NCBI RefSeq assembly: GCF_019285515.1
Contig: NZ_CP079095.1
Coordinates: forward strand, 2,884,501 to 2,948,500
Reading direction: 5' to 3'
From: Methylococcus sp. Mc7
GTDB taxonomy: Bacteria; Pseudomonadota; Gammaproteobacteria; Methylococcales; Methylococcaceae
DNA length: 64,000 bases
In this document: positions 45,508 to 56,360 of the stretch, piece by piece
Position numbering within the stretch: position 1 is the first letter of the stretch
How the letters are laid out: the number at the start of each line of letters is the position of its first letter
The notes under the pieces: generated by a model
What the model was told of the DNA's origin: nothing
Databases searched by the model: none
Seen by the model: the letters and a program-made list of their open reading frames with translations, nothing else
Translations under genes and position numbers: made by a program

Positions 45508-47424
45508 GTGAACGATATGTTAAAGAACATTCTTCTTTGGGTGGTCATCGCCGTCGTGCTGATGTCCGTCTTCAACAACTTCGGGTCCCGTAAATCGGTC
45601 GATTCCAGCATGTCCTATTCGCAGTTCATTGCGGCGGTGAATGAAGGGCAGGTCAAATCGGTGATCATCGACGGACAGAACGTGCGCGGCATGCTGGGAA
45701 CGGGCGAGAAATTCTCGACCTACAACCCGGAAGACCCGCACCTGGTCGACGACCTGCTCAAGAACCACGTGGAGATCAAGGCGCAGCCGCCGGAGTCGCA
45801 GTCGCTCCTGATGCAGATATTCATCTCCTGGTTCCCGATGCTGCTGCTGGTGGCCGTATGGATATTCTTCATGCGCCAGATGCAGGGCGGCGCCGGCGGC
45901 CGGGGAGCGATGTCCTTCGGCAAGAGCAAGGCGCGGCTGATCGAGGAAGACCAGGTCAAGGTGACCTTCGCCGACGTCGCCGGTGCCGACGAGGCCAAGG
46001 AAGACGTCTCCGAAATGGTCGATTTCCTCAAGGACCCGAGTAAGTTCCAGAAACTGGGCGGCAAGATTCCCCGCGGCGCGCTCATGGTCGGCCCGCCGGG
46101 CACCGGCAAGACCCTGCTGGCCCGCGCCATTGCCGGCGAAGCCAGGGTACCGTTCTTCTCGATCTCGGGCTCGGATTTCGTGGAAATGTTCGTCGGCGTG
46201 GGCGCCTCGCGCGTGCGCGACATGTTCGAACAGGCGAAGAAGCATGCCCCGTGCATCATCTTCATCGACGAAATCGATGCCGTCGGCCGCCACCGCGGCG
46301 CCGGCCTCGGCGGCGGTCATGACGAACGCGAGCAGACCCTGAACCAGTTGCTGGTCGAGATGGACGGTTTCGAAGGCACCGAAGGCATCATCGTGATCGC
46401 CGCGACCAACCGTCCCGACGTGCTCGACCCCGCGCTGCTACGGCCGGGCCGGTTCGACCGGCAGGTGGTGGTCGGTCTGCCGGACGTCCGCGGGCGCGAG
46501 CAGATCCTCAAGGTCCACATGAAGCGGGTGCCGCTGGCCGACGACGTGGAAGTCAAGTATCTGGCGCGCGGCACGCCCGGCTTCTCCGGCGCCGATCTGG
46601 CCAACCTGGTCAACGAGGCCGCCCTGTTCGCGGCCCGCAAGAACAAGCGGGTCGTGGAAATGGAGGATTTCGAGAAGGCCAAGGACAAGATCCTCATGGG
46701 CGTCGAGCGCAAGTCGATGGTCATGAGCGACGAGGAAAAGAAGCTCACGGCTTATCACGAAGCCGGCCATGCCATCGTCGGCCTGTCGGTGCCGGAGCAT
46801 GACCCCGTCTACAAGGTCAGCATCATGCCGCGCGGCCGCGCCCTCGGCATCACGATGTTCCTGCCGGAGCGCGACACCTACAGCGCCAGCAAGCAGAAAC
46901 TGGAGAGCCAGATTTCCAGCCTGTTCGGCGGGCGGCTGGCCGAGGAGATCGTGTTCGGCCGCGAGCGCGTGACCACCGGCGCCCAGAACGACATCGAGCG
47001 CGCGACCAGCCTGGCGCGGAACATGGTGACGCGGTGGGGACTGTCGGAGCGGCTGGGGCCTCTGGCCTACAGCGAGGAGGAGGGCGAAGTCTTCCTCGGC
47101 CGGTCCGTGACCAAGCACAAGAGCGTTTCGGAAGAAACGGCGCATCTGATCGACGAGGAAATCCGCTCGATCATCGACCGCAACTACGAGCGCTCCGAGC
47201 GTATCCTCCGGGAAAACATGGATAAGATGCACCTCATGGCCGAAGCGCTGATCAAGTATGAAACCATAGATCGTCTGCAGATCGCCGACATCATGGAAGG
47301 GAAGCCGCCGCGGGCTCCCCAGAGCTGGGAGGACACCACGCCTCCCGGCAGCGGCGAGTCGGCATCGAAAGGAGGCGATCAGCCGGTATCGGGTTCCTTC
47401 GGCAAGCCGGCGGAGCAGACTTAA
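45508..47424 (+). CDS. ftsH: ATP-dependent zinc metalloprotease FtsH
   Basis: A 638-residue inner-membrane AAA protease that degrades sigma-32, LpxC and damaged membrane proteins. Two transmembrane helices (about 5-22 and 100-120) flank a periplasmic domain. The AAA module has [18 protein letters not shown] and [12 protein letters not shown], and the protease has the zinc motif HEAGH. The start is GTG at 45508, with ACGGAG eight bases before it. Next to rlmE, as usual. Confidence 0.97.
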   Translation: MNDMLKNILLWVVIAVVLMSVFNNFGSRKSVDSSMSYSQFIAAVNEGQVKSVIIDGQNVRGMLGTGEKFSTYNPEDPHLVDDLLKNHVEIKAQPPESQSLLMQIFISWFPMLLLVAVWIFFMRQMQGGAGGRGAMSFGKSKARLIEEDQVKVTFADVAGADEAKEDVSEMVDFLKDPSKFQKLGGKIPRGALMVGPPGTGKTLLARAIAGEARVPFFSISGSDFVEMFVGVGASRVRDMFEQAKKHAPCIIFIDEIDAVGRHRGAGLGGGHDEREQTLNQLLVEMDGFEGTEGIIVIAATNRPDVLDPALLRPGRFDRQVVVGLPDVRGREQILKVHMKRVPLADDVEVKYLARGTPGFSGADLANLVNEAALFAARKNKRVVEMEDFEKAKDKILMGVERKSMVMSDEEKKLTAYHEAGHAIVGLSVPEHDPVYKVSIMPRGRALGITMFLPERDTYSASKQKLESQISSLFGGRLAEEIVFGRERVTTGAQNDIERATSLARNMVTRWGLSERLGPLAYSEEEGEVFLGRSVTKHKSVSEETAHLIDEEIRSIIDRNYERSERILRENMDKMHLMAEALIKYETIDRLQIADIMEGKPPRAPQSWEDTTPPGSGESASKGGDQPVSGSFGKPAEQT

Positions 47425-47451
47425 GAAGCTTTCGGGCCGCACAGGCCCTCG

Positions 47452-47486
47452 AACCCCTGGCGGACTCCGGCCCCCCAGGGGTTTTC
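47452..47486 (+). terminator. Rho-independent terminator after ftsH
   Basis: AACCCCTGG/CCAGGGGTT with a 13-base loop, followed by TTTTCTGTT. It separates ftsH from glmM, where folP usually lies in related genomes. Confidence 0.8.
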
Positions 47487-47538
47487 TGTTGTCTGCGAGT
47501 TCGCTATTTTTTAGACGGCAGATTATGAGGAGTAAGCA

Positions 47539-48882
47539 GTGAAGAAAGAATATTTCGGGACCGACGGCATTCGCGGCAAGGTAGGCGAATACCCGATCAC
47601 GCCGGACTTCATGCTCAAGCTCGGCTGGGCGGCGGGTTGCGTCTTCGCGCGCGAGAAGCCGGGCCAGCGTGTCTTGATCGGCAAGGACACGAGGATTTCC
47701 GGATACATGTTCGAATCGGCTCTCGAGGCCGGGTTTTCCGCCGCCGGCGTGGACACGCAACTGCTGGGTCCGATGCCGACCCCGGCGGTCGCTTATCTCA
47801 CCCGGACGTTCCGTGCCCAGGCGGGCGTCGTCATCAGCGCTTCGCACAATCCCTACTACGATAACGGCATCAAGTTTTTCGGGCCGGACGGCATGAAGCT
47901 GCCCGACGAAGTCGAGCTGGAGATCGAAGACCATCTGCGCAGGCCGATGACCACCGTGGAGTGTTCGCACATCGGCAAGGCGACGCGCATCAGGGACGCG
48001 GCGGGGCGCTACATCGAGTTCTGCAAGAGCACGATCCCCCTGGGCATCAATTTTTCGGGAATGAGGATCGTGGTGGACTGCGCGCACGGGTCGACCTACC
48101 ACGTCGCCCCCGACGTGTTTTCGGAACTGAGGGCCACGGTGAGCACCATCGGGGCCGCGCCGGACGGGCTCAACATCAACGACCGCGTCGGCGCCACCGA
48201 TCCTGAAAACCTTCGCCGGACGGTGCTCAAGGAAAAAGCCGATCTGGGCATCGCGCTGGACGGCGACGGCGACCGGCTGATGATGGTCGACCACGAGGGA
48301 CAGGTCGTCGACGGCGACGAACTGCTTTTCGTCATCGCCAATGCCCGGAGCGCCAGCGGCGAACTGGCCGGTTCGGTGGTGGGAACCCTGATGAGCAATC
48401 TGGGCCTGGAGCAGGCCATACGGCGCCTGGGGCTGGAGTTCAGGCGGGCCGCGGTCGGCGACCGCTACGTCATGGAAATGATGCTCGAGCACGGCAGCAT
48501 TCTGGGCGGCGAAAGTTCGGGCCACATCATATGCCGCGATCGCACGACCACTGGAGACGGCATCGTCTCCGCCCTGCAGATCCTGGCGGAGATCGTCCGT
48601 AGCGGGAAAACCCTGCACGAACTGAAGCAGGGCATGAGGAAATATCCGCAGCGGCTGGTCAATGTGCGGCTGGAGGAACGGGTCAGTCTGGATTCGGCAC
48701 CGCTGGTTCAGAAGGTGAAGGCCGAAGTGGAGTCGGAGCTTGGCGACTCCGGCCGCGTATTGCTGCGCCCGTCCGGGACGGAGCCGTTGATCCGGGTGAT
48801 GGTCGAAGGAGCGGACGAGGGCAAAGTCCACGAACTCGCGGACCGGCTGGCCGGAGCCGTAGCGCGGGCGTTTTCCGGCTGA
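47539..48882 (+). CDS. glmM: phosphoglucosamine mutase
   Basis: A 447-residue enzyme that makes glucosamine-1-phosphate for peptidoglycan and [15 protein letters not shown] at the start, the phosphoserine loop [19 protein letters not shown], the metal loop [11 protein letters not shown] and the sugar loop GGESSGHI are all present. The phosphate-binding end [14 protein letters not shown] is also intact. A good ribosome site (GAGGAG) precedes the GTG/ATG region at 47539. Confidence 0.97.
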   Translation: MKKEYFGTDGIRGKVGEYPITPDFMLKLGWAAGCVFAREKPGQRVLIGKDTRISGYMFESALEAGFSAAGVDTQLLGPMPTPAVAYLTRTFRAQAGVVISASHNPYYDNGIKFFGPDGMKLPDEVELEIEDHLRRPMTTVECSHIGKATRIRDAAGRYIEFCKSTIPLGINFSGMRIVVDCAHGSTYHVAPDVFSELRATVSTIGAAPDGLNINDRVGATDPENLRRTVLKEKADLGIALDGDGDRLMMVDHEGQVVDGDELLFVIANARSASGELAGSVVGTLMSNLGLEQAIRRLGLEFRRAAVGDRYVMEMMLEHGSILGGESSGHIICRDRTTTGDGIVSALQILAEIVRSGKTLHELKQGMRKYPQRLVNVRLEERVSLDSAPLVQKVKAEVESELGDSGRVLLRPSGTEPLIRVMVEGADEGKVHELADRLAGAVARAFSG

Positions 48883-48986
48883 ATCGTCCCCCGGCGCGGG
48901 CCCCGTCCGGCTTACGCCATGGGGGCGGCAATGAACACCTCCGGCGTCATGCATTCGGACGGCTCCCCGTTCTCGATCGGCATCTT

Positions 48987-48995
48987 TGCTACAAT
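48987..48995 (+). promoter_or_regulatory. possible extended -10 promoter of the srf-like cluster
   Basis: TGC-TACAAT (48987-48995), an extended -10 element without a recognisable -35, lies 94 bases before the srfA-like start. It is the only candidate I see in the 206-base gap after glmM. Confidence 0.35.
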
Positions 48996-49088
48996 CGGGC
49001 CGCACGGGCAGGGGCGGAATCCGGCTGCCGGCCGTGTTTGCGATCCGTCCGACCTTCCCCCAGTTTCGACGATTCCAAGGAGTTCCCT

Positions 49089-50663
49089 ATGGCTGGCGTC
49101 CTGCTTCGATCCGGCAGCCTGAAGCACTTTTTGCCCCTGGGTGCGACCGGCAATCCGGTCTACCGGGCGGCTTCGCAATTGCGGGCCGCGATTCGGCGGC
49201 AACTCGGCCAGGAGGCGGCGGATCACTTCGCCGTACCGGTTCAGGACGAGAAAGGGGACACCATAGACTGGTATTCGGCCTTCGATGGAGACGTGGTGCC
49301 CTGGACTTCGGCGACGCCGGAGGAGCGCGGTCCGGCGAGAGCCAGCCTCTTGGCCGCGCGAGAGCGCCTGCTCGAAAAGAGCCGGGCGCTGCAGGCGTCG
49401 GAGGACAGCGAGCAGCAGGTTTTCGGCAAGCTGCTGGCGCTGGCGACCCGCATTCCGGGAGAGGATCACGTGTATCTCGTCGGGGGCCGGCCGGTCATGA
49501 CATTCTGGGGCTTCGGAGGGCGTGACGAGCCGTCGGAGCGCGACGTGCTGGCCAGCCTCGATGTCGGCGGCATCTCGGCGTCGGCGGCGCGGTTCGAGGC
49601 GGGGCCGGGCATGGCTCCCCCGGCGCCGGAGCGCCGGCGCTGGTGGCGCTGGCTGTGGCTCTTGCTGCCGCTGCTGCTGGGATTTCTCCTGTTCGGCTTG
49701 AGGAGCTGCGGGCCGGACGGCCTCGCTGGGCTCATGCGGCAGGAGCCCACGCCGTCTCCGGTGCCGCTCGCCCAGAACCGTGACGCTGTTCCCGAAGCAT
49801 CTCCCTCCGCCCGGCCCGGGGAGGCGGTCCGGGAGCAAATACGCCGTGGCGATGCCGCCTTCGGTGAGCGGAGCGATCAGAGCGAGCGCCATGATCGCGA
49901 GGATATGAGCGTAAGCCGTACGGTCGACGGTTCCCGGACCGTCGTGGACGCCACGCATGCGGGCCAAAGCCCGGAGGGGGCGACCGACATCGAAAACCGG
50001 GACACCTCGGCCGCGATGCCGCCCGGAAGCGCGGCCACCGACGAAGAAAGCACATCCGCCCCGGAGGCCGAGTCGGCCGATGCCGACATGGCGGGGACCG
50101 AATCGTCCGACGGCAACGCGGCGAAATCCGATTCCGGCGCCGACGGACAAACCGCCGATGCCAGTCCGTCCGAAGGGAGCGGAACACCCGCCGACGAAAA
50201 ATCTGCCGCAAGCACCGACCAGCCAGCGGAGACGCCGTCCGGGCAAGGCGCTTCGGGGACCGGAAGCGGCGTAACGGCTTCCGGCGCTCCGCTGACGATT
50301 CCCAAAGAGGCCGCCAGGCAGGGTTCGACGGATTTCCTGAACGGCCAGTGGCATTCCGTCACCGGCCTGCAGGACAGCTCCGGCAATCCGGTCCAGCTCG
50401 AATACGACTTCAAGGGCAAGGAAGGCATGGCCCGGCTGAAGCGTTCGGTCGGCGGCAAGGAGATGGAATGCACCGCGCCGGTGACCTCCAGCTTCAGCGG
50501 CTCCAAGCTGGTGATCGACCAGGCCGGCGACATCCGCTGTCCCGACGGCAGCAGCATCCAACGCTCCAAGGTGGAATGCGCCACCGACCCGCAAGGCCAT
50601 GCGGTGTGCAAGGGCAAGAATCCGGACGGCTCCGATTACAATGTCCGGATCACCAAGAAATAG
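49089..50663 (+). CDS. SrfA-like single-pass membrane protein
   Basis: A 524-residue protein related to SrfA, the first product of the Salmonella srfABC locus. A cytoplasmic part (1-180) of helical character starts LLRSGSLKHFLPLGATGNPVYR. One membrane helix (about 186-206, RWLWLLLPLLLGFLLFG) is followed by about 210 residues of low-complexity acidic, serine- and alanine-rich sequence, and then a folded C-terminal domain (about 415-524) with four cysteines (MECTAP, IRCPDGS, VECATD, AVCKG). That end probably lies in the periplasm. AAGGAG six bases before the ATG at 49089 decides the start. First gene of the seven-gene unit; function unknown. Confidence 0.75.
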   Translation: MAGVLLRSGSLKHFLPLGATGNPVYRAASQLRAAIRRQLGQEAADHFAVPVQDEKGDTIDWYSAFDGDVVPWTSATPEERGPARASLLAARERLLEKSRALQASEDSEQQVFGKLLALATRIPGEDHVYLVGGRPVMTFWGFGGRDEPSERDVLASLDVGGISASAARFEAGPGMAPPAPERRRWWRWLWLLLPLLLGFLLFGLRSCGPDGLAGLMRQEPTPSPVPLAQNRDAVPEASPSARPGEAVREQIRRGDAAFGERSDQSERHDREDMSVSRTVDGSRTVVDATHAGQSPEGATDIENRDTSAAMPPGSAATDEESTSAPEAESADADMAGTESSDGNAAKSDSGADGQTADASPSEGSGTPADEKSAASTDQPAETPSGQGASGTGSGVTASGAPLTIPKEAARQGSTDFLNGQWHSVTGLQDSSGNPVQLEYDFKGKEGMARLKRSVGGKEMECTAPVTSSFSGSKLVIDQAGDIRCPDGSSIQRSKVECATDPQGHAVCKGKNPDGSDYNVRITKK

Positions 50664-50684
50664 CGGATCGAGCGGGGAAGCCGA

Positions 50685-53675
50685 ATGCTGAGCGAATTGG
50701 TGGAGTTCGCCGAAAACGCCACGCTGATCATGCGCAGCGGGGTCCAGTTCATGGATTTCGGGCTGACGCTGGACCTGCGCCGGGAGCCGCCCGGCGAATT
50801 CGCCCTGCAGAGCGGCCAGCGCTCGCTGGCGCGGCTGGAGTGGGACGAGCGGCGGGAGCGCCACGTCCATCCGGGCGATCCGGTGCTGGTGGTCAAACCC
50901 AAATTCAGCGTCGGCGTCGACGAGTCCATCAAGCTGCTGGACGGCTGCTGGCTGCCGCTGCCCGTGCTGCGCGCCGGTCCCCAGCGCCGCTTCGACCAGG
51001 GACCGACGACCTGGGCTCGTGGCCGGATCGTCAAGCTCGGCGAGGGCGAAGACCTGCGCGGCCACACCCACCGGCTCACGCTGGCCTTCGACACCCAGGT
51101 GCTGGAGGCGCGGGAGGCCACGGCCTATCTGGCGCCGACCCGCGCCGACGTGCAGACCGGCGCCAGTTTCCAACTCGCCCACCGGGCGCACGAGATGGGC
51201 TGGTATCCGGAGCTGCCCTGGGTCGACGAATGGCTGGCGGAGGTGTTCCGCGACGAGGCGGCGGCGAGGCTGCGGCTACCGGCTGAGGATGTCGACAGCG
51301 AGATCGAACAGCTCAGCCATCACGCCCATTACCTCAATTTCCTGCACCTGATCGGCACCCGGGCCGGCATTCCGGAAATCCGGGTGCGCAGCAACGCGCC
51401 GGACGACATCTACGCGCCTATCCCGGTCGATCTGGTGCTCGACGTCGGCAATTCTCGGACCTGCGGCATCCTGGTCGAGGAGCACCCGCAGCAGCACGAC
51501 GGCCTGAAGAACCGCTACGAACTCACCATCCGCGATCTCTCCGAGCCGCACAAGGTCTACCACGAACCCTTCGAGAGCCGGGTGGAATTCGCCCAGGCCC
51601 TGCTGGGGAAGGAGCACCTGGCCTGCAAGAGCGGGCGCAACGACGCTTTCGTCTGGCCGACCATCGCCCGGGTCGGGCGCGAGGCGGCGCGGTTGGCCAA
51701 CCATCGCCGCGGCACCGAAGGCTCGACCGGGCTCTCCAGCCCCAAGCGCTACCTCTGGGACGAAGACCGCTACGAGCCCGGCTGGCGCTTCAACGTCGCC
51801 TACAGCCGCGAGGAGATCGAACCCCACGCCACCGGCGCGCCGTTCAGCAACCTGATCAACGAGCGCGGCGAGGCCCTGCACGAGCTGCCGGAGGCCGAGC
51901 GCATGCCGGTGTTCGTGCCCAAGTATTCCCGCAGCTCCTTGATGTGCTTCTTCCTGGCCGAAATCCTCATCCATGCGCTCGGCCAGATCAACAGCCCGGC
52001 CCAGCGGATCAAGCAGGGCGATCCGGAGAAGCCCCGGCATCTGCGCTCCATCATCATCACCGTGCCGCCCTCCATGCCCAAGCCGGAGCGGCAGATCTTC
52101 GCGGCGCGTTTGCGCCAGGCCATGGCCCTGGTATGGAAGGCACTGGGCTGGCAGCCGGAGGACGACGGCATCGACGCGGTGGACGCGGCCGGCAACCCCA
52201 CCGCCTGGCCGCGCTTCCCGACGGTCCACACCGAATGGGACGAGGCCACCTGCGCCCAGGCGGTGTTCCTCTTCAGCGGCATCCACGAGCATTTCGGCGG
52301 ACGGCCCGAGGATTTCTTCCGTTCCCTGGGGCGGGCCGGTTCGGACCGCGGGACCTTAGCGATCACGTTGGCCTCGATCGACATTGGTGGCGGCACCACG
52401 GACCTGGTGGTGGCCGACTACCGGCTCGACCATGGCCAGGGCGCCAACGTCTACATCCTGCCGGAGCAGCGCTTCCGCGACGGTTTCAAGGTGGCGGGCG
52501 ACGATCTGCTGCTGGAGACGGTGCAGAAGATGATCGTGCCGGCGATCGAAGCGGCGCTGCTCGACTACGGTGTGGCCGATCCCGCGCCCTTGTTGTCCCA
52601 GCTCATCGGCGCCGAGACCCTGTCGGTACAGGACCGCACCTCGCGTCAGCGGCTGGCCCTGGAGGTGTTCTATCCGCTGGGGCTGAAGCTGTTGCATGCC
52701 TACGAGCGCTTCGATCCGACCCTGCCGGCGGAATCCCGCAGCTTCAGGATCGGCGAACTGCTGGCCGGGGAGGATCGCCCCTCCGAGCACGTGGTGCGGC
52801 ATTTCGCGCTGGGGGTGAGGCGGTCGGCCGGCGCCAGAACTGAGGATTTCGATTTGCTCGAAGTGGCGATTCCCTTCGACCTGCACCGCCTGCACCGGCT
52901 GTTCCTGGAAGACCAGTTCGAGATCTGCAAGACCATCCGGGCGCTGTGCGAGATCGTCCACCTGTACCACTGCGACGTGCTGCTGCTGAGCGGGCGGCCT
53001 TCCTGCATGCCAGGCATCCTGGCGTTGTTCCGCCGGCTGCTGCCGCTGCCGCCCGAGCGGGTCGTCCCGCTGGCGGGGTTCCGCGCCGGGGTCTGGTATC
53101 CCTTCCACCGCGACGGTCGGATCGGCGACCCCAAGACCACCGCGGTGGTCGGGGCGATGATCTGCAAAGTCGGCGGCGCCCGCCGCATCCCCAATTTCAA
53201 CTTCCTGGCCCATGCCTACAAGGTGTACTCGACCGTCCGCCACCTGGGGCTGATCGACCAGAACCTGGTGCTGCGCGACGCAGACGTGTACTACCGCGAC
53301 ATCAACCTGGATGACGAAAACTACGAGCTGCCGGACCGCCCGTTCGAGATGCGCGCCCGGATGATCCTGGGGTTCAGGCAGCTCGCCTCCGAGCGCTGGC
53401 CGGCGACGCCGCTTTATGTGCTGGATTTGAGCGACCGCGCCAAGCAGCTCCTCGCCAGCGTCGACCGCACCGCGCCCGCCGTGATCCAGGTCGCCCTCAA
53501 GCTGGACCGCAAGAAAGGCGCAGTCCCCGAGAGCTTCAGCGTGGCCTCCGCCGTCACCAGCCAGGGCACCGCCCTCAACCCGGCGCGCGACATCGTGCTC
53601 AAACTCAACACCCTGACCACGGTCGGCATCGGCGAGAGCAGCTATTGGCTGGATACGGGCAGCATCATCCGTTGA
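50685..53675 (+). CDS. SrfB-like protein with actin/Hsp70-type ATPase fold
   Basis: A 996-residue protein of the SrfB family. Two phosphate loops of the actin/Hsp70/hexokinase superfamily are visible, LVLDVGNSRTCGILV near 250 and SIDIGGGTTDLVVAD near 563, with a later conserved SGRPSCMPG near 770. This indicates ATP binding by a large actin-like ATPase. No membrane segments. It follows srfA by 21 bases with a GGGGAAG site. In other bacteria srfB occurs with srfA and srfC and was first named as a virulence factor from its co-regulation in Salmonella; a biochemical role is unproven. Here there is no secretion island or pathogenic context. Confidence 0.85.
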   Translation: MLSELVEFAENATLIMRSGVQFMDFGLTLDLRREPPGEFALQSGQRSLARLEWDERRERHVHPGDPVLVVKPKFSVGVDESIKLLDGCWLPLPVLRAGPQRRFDQGPTTWARGRIVKLGEGEDLRGHTHRLTLAFDTQVLEAREATAYLAPTRADVQTGASFQLAHRAHEMGWYPELPWVDEWLAEVFRDEAAARLRLPAEDVDSEIEQLSHHAHYLNFLHLIGTRAGIPEIRVRSNAPDDIYAPIPVDLVLDVGNSRTCGILVEEHPQQHDGLKNRYELTIRDLSEPHKVYHEPFESRVEFAQALLGKEHLACKSGRNDAFVWPTIARVGREAARLANHRRGTEGSTGLSSPKRYLWDEDRYEPGWRFNVAYSREEIEPHATGAPFSNLINERGEALHELPEAERMPVFVPKYSRSSLMCFFLAEILIHALGQINSPAQRIKQGDPEKPRHLRSIIITVPPSMPKPERQIFAARLRQAMALVWKALGWQPEDDGIDAVDAAGNPTAWPRFPTVHTEWDEATCAQAVFLFSGIHEHFGGRPEDFFRSLGRAGSDRGTLAITLASIDIGGGTTDLVVADYRLDHGQGANVYILPEQRFRDGFKVAGDDLLLETVQKMIVPAIEAALLDYGVADPAPLLSQLIGAETLSVQDRTSRQRLALEVFYPLGLKLLHAYERFDPTLPAESRSFRIGELLAGEDRPSEHVVRHFALGVRRSAGARTEDFDLLEVAIPFDLHRLHRLFLEDQFEICKTIRALCEIVHLYHCDVLLLSGRPSCMPGILALFRRLLPLPPERVVPLAGFRAGVWYPFHRDGRIGDPKTTAVVGAMICKVGGARRIPNFNFLAHAYKVYSTVRHLGLIDQNLVLRDADVYYRDINLDDENYELPDRPFEMRARMILGFRQLASERWPATPLYVLDLSDRAKQLLASVDRTAPAVIQVALKLDRKKGAVPESFSVASAVTSQGTALNPARDIVLKLNTLTTVGIGESSYWLDTGSIIR

Positions 53676-53685
53676 GGGCATTCGA

Positions 53686-56349
53686 ATGACGAACTGGGAC
53701 GACAAGTCACTGACCGAGCGTTGCGACGCGATCTTCCGCGGCGCCGGGGAGGCGCTGGATTGGGTGGCGGAGGTGCGCAACAACGCCCAGCGGCTGGACC
53801 GCGAGGGCGACGGCCTGATCGAGAAGCTCCGGCGTTCGCGCAATCTGTGCCGGCGCCTGGGGGCTGCGGCCAAGCGTCCGTTTTCCGCCGGGGTTTTCGG
53901 CATGTCGCAGGCCGGCAAGTCGTATCTGATTTCCACGCTGGCGCGTTCCGCCGAGGGCGATCTGCAGACGCTGCTGGACGGCAGGCGCGTCGATTTCATC
54001 GGCCATCTGAATCCGCCCGGCGGCGGCAAGGAGGCGACGGGGCTGGTGACGCGCTTCACCCGCAAGCCGGGGGGCGCACCGCAAGGATTCCCGGTCGAGC
54101 TGACCCTGTTCTCGGAAGGCGACATCGCCAAGATCTTGGGCAACAGCTTCTTCAACGACTTCGACCGCGAGCGGGTGAGCTTCGACACCGATCCGGAAAA
54201 GCTTCGAGCCCTGCTGGGACGGCTGGAACCCTTGGCCCAGCCCGAACCGACCGGGGGCCTGAGCAGCGACGAGGTCATCGACCTCATCGACTATTTCGAG
54301 CGCCGCTTCGAGAAATCCTTCGCGCCCCTGCGCGCCGACTACTGGCCCAAGGTGATCGAACTCGCGCCGCGGCTGCGGACCGAACACCGGGCGGAATTGC
54401 TTTCGGTGCTGTGGGGCGAAATTCCCGACCTGACCCGGACCTACCGCCTGCTGGCCGAGGCCCTGGCGCGGATGTCGCACGCCGGCACGGTGTTCGTGCC
54501 GCTGGCCGCGTTGGTGTCCGAGACCGGGAGCGAACTGGCCTGGCGGGCGGACAGCATCCTCAACGTGGACGTGCTGGACAAGCTGGGCAAGGATGGCGGC
54601 GAAAGCTTGAAGGTCTTGCCCCAGCGCGAGGACCAAACTCTGGCCGAGGCGGCGGTATCGCGCCCGGTGCTGGCGGCGTTGACGGCGGAGCTGCGCTTCG
54701 TGCTGGCCGACGCCCCGGCGATCGGGTTGCTGGAAGAGGTCGATCTGCTGGACTTCCCCGGCTACCGAGGCCGGCTGGATATCGCCGACCTGGAGGAGGT
54801 GCGCAAGCAGCTCAAGCGCGAGGACGCCGATCCGGTGGCGCAGCTCATGCTGCGGGCCAAGGTCGCCTATCTGTTCGAGCGCTATACCGAGGATCAGGAG
54901 ATGAACGTGCTCCTGATGTGCACCCGCTGCGACAGCCAGATCGAGGTCACCTCGCTGGCGCCGGCCCTCTCGGCCTGGGTCCACGGCACCCAGGGCGAGA
55001 CGCCGGCCGACCGCGGCGCGCGTCCGCCGGGGCTGGTCTGGGTGGTCACCCAGCTCGACCGCCGGCTGGAGGCCAAGCCGGGCCAGACCGCCGTACAGCA
55101 ACAGCAGGAGTGGGCCAACATGGTCCACATCACTCTGCTGGAGCGTTTCGCCCAGTGCGACTGGTTGAACGACTGGACCGAAGGCAAGCCGTTCGACAAC
55201 GTCTTCATGGTACGCAAGCCCGGCATGCTGCGCAGTGCATTCAAGGTCGATGCGGAAGGCATGGAAACCGATTTTCTGTCCGAGGACGAACGACAGAGGC
55301 TGGCGGGACAGCGTGACTATTTCCTGGGCAACGAAGCGGTGCAGCGCCATGTCCGCGATGCCGGCGCGGCCTGGGACGCGGTGCTGAGCGTCAACGACGG
55401 CGGCATGACCCGGCTGGCCGAGTACCTGCGCACCGTCTGCCTGCTCGGGGCGAAGTGGAACCGGATCGGCGAGCAGGTCGTGAAGATCCAGCAGGAAATC
55501 GGCGAGCACCGGCTGCTGCCGTATTTCCAGGCCGAAGGCGCGGGCGAGGTCGAAAAGAAGAAGCGCTGCGCCGAGCGGCTCTACCAGGCGGTCGTCGAGT
55601 CCCCGGACGGCTTCGGCGAGCTGCTCTACCGCCTGCATCCCGCCGCCGAACAGTTGCGGCGGCTGTATCTCACCGCGCACGATATCGGCAACGAAGCCGA
55701 TGCCGCCAAACCCGCCCCGGCACGCCGCGGTCTCATCAACCTGCCGGTGGCGAAAGCCATCGAAGCGGCGGCGGTGCCGGAGCGCGGCGGGCGCGCCGAG
55801 AATTTCGCCAAGGCCGCGGTCTCGGCCTGGATCCGCCAGCTCCGGGCCTTGCCGGAGCAGGCCGATTTGCTGCGCTATTTGGGGCTGGGCGAGGAGGCGG
55901 CGCGTATCGTCAGCGACGAACTGGTCACCGGCACCGACCGCCACAAGCTGGAGAGGAAACTGGTGGAAGCCTTGCGTCCGCTGGAAGAGATGCGCGGCAC
56001 CACCCGCATCGGCATCGTCGACCAGCAGGTGATGGCGGTGCGGCGGGTCATCGGTGATTTCGTCGACTTGCTGGGATGGGCCGAAACGCCCGTTGCTGCC
56101 CGGCCCGAATCGCCGCTGGGCGGGCGCAGGATGTTCGAGCCGCCGCCTCCCATCACCGCCGCGGCGCTCCCGCAGCTCGGGGCGGAGGAGCTGAATTACC
56201 CCGCGGCCTTCATCGTCGACTGGCTGGAAGCCTTCCGCAGACTGGCGATGGACAACGCCGGGCACAGCGCCGGCCGAGAGATCACGCCGGAGCAGAACCT
56301 TCGCCTGGGCAGGATCCTGGCGACGCTGGGTATCGTGGCCGGACACTGA
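53686..56349 (+). CDS. SrfC-like large dynamin-type GTPase
   Basis: An 887-residue protein of the SrfC family. It has a P-loop, GVFGMSQAGKSYLI (about 70-83), a DxxG-type switch in LLDFPGYRGR (near 354) and a guanine-specificity-like TQLDRRL (near 456), the arrangement of a dynamin-like or septin-like GTPase with long insertions. The rest is helical, without membrane segments. It begins ten bases after srfB. Together with the SrfB ATPase, this would give two different nucleotide-driven proteins in one complex; this is an inference. Confidence 0.85.
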   Translation: MTNWDDKSLTERCDAIFRGAGEALDWVAEVRNNAQRLDREGDGLIEKLRRSRNLCRRLGAAAKRPFSAGVFGMSQAGKSYLISTLARSAEGDLQTLLDGRRVDFIGHLNPPGGGKEATGLVTRFTRKPGGAPQGFPVELTLFSEGDIAKILGNSFFNDFDRERVSFDTDPEKLRALLGRLEPLAQPEPTGGLSSDEVIDLIDYFERRFEKSFAPLRADYWPKVIELAPRLRTEHRAELLSVLWGEIPDLTRTYRLLAEALARMSHAGTVFVPLAALVSETGSELAWRADSILNVDVLDKLGKDGGESLKVLPQREDQTLAEAAVSRPVLAALTAELRFVLADAPAIGLLEEVDLLDFPGYRGRLDIADLEEVRKQLKREDADPVAQLMLRAKVAYLFERYTEDQEMNVLLMCTRCDSQIEVTSLAPALSAWVHGTQGETPADRGARPPGLVWVVTQLDRRLEAKPGQTAVQQQQEWANMVHITLLERFAQCDWLNDWTEGKPFDNVFMVRKPGMLRSAFKVDAEGMETDFLSEDERQRLAGQRDYFLGNEAVQRHVRDAGAAWDAVLSVNDGGMTRLAEYLRTVCLLGAKWNRIGEQVVKIQQEIGEHRLLPYFQAEGAGEVEKKKRCAERLYQAVVESPDGFGELLYRLHPAAEQLRRLYLTAHDIGNEADAAKPAPARRGLINLPVAKAIEAAAVPERGGRAENFAKAAVSAWIRQLRALPEQADLLRYLGLGEEAARIVSDELVTGTDRHKLERKLVEALRPLEEMRGTTRIGIVDQQVMAVRRVIGDFVDLLGWAETPVAARPESPLGGRRMFEPPPPITAAALPQLGAEELNYPAAFIVDWLEAFRRLAMDNAGHSAGREITPEQNLRLGRILATLGIVAGH

Positions 56350-56360
56350 GGGAGGCGGCG

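Noticed and set aside
49089..56349. Calling srfABC virulence effectors
   Set aside because: The name comes from co-regulation in Salmonella; here no secretion island or host-associated gene is present, and the proteins look like intracellular NTPases.
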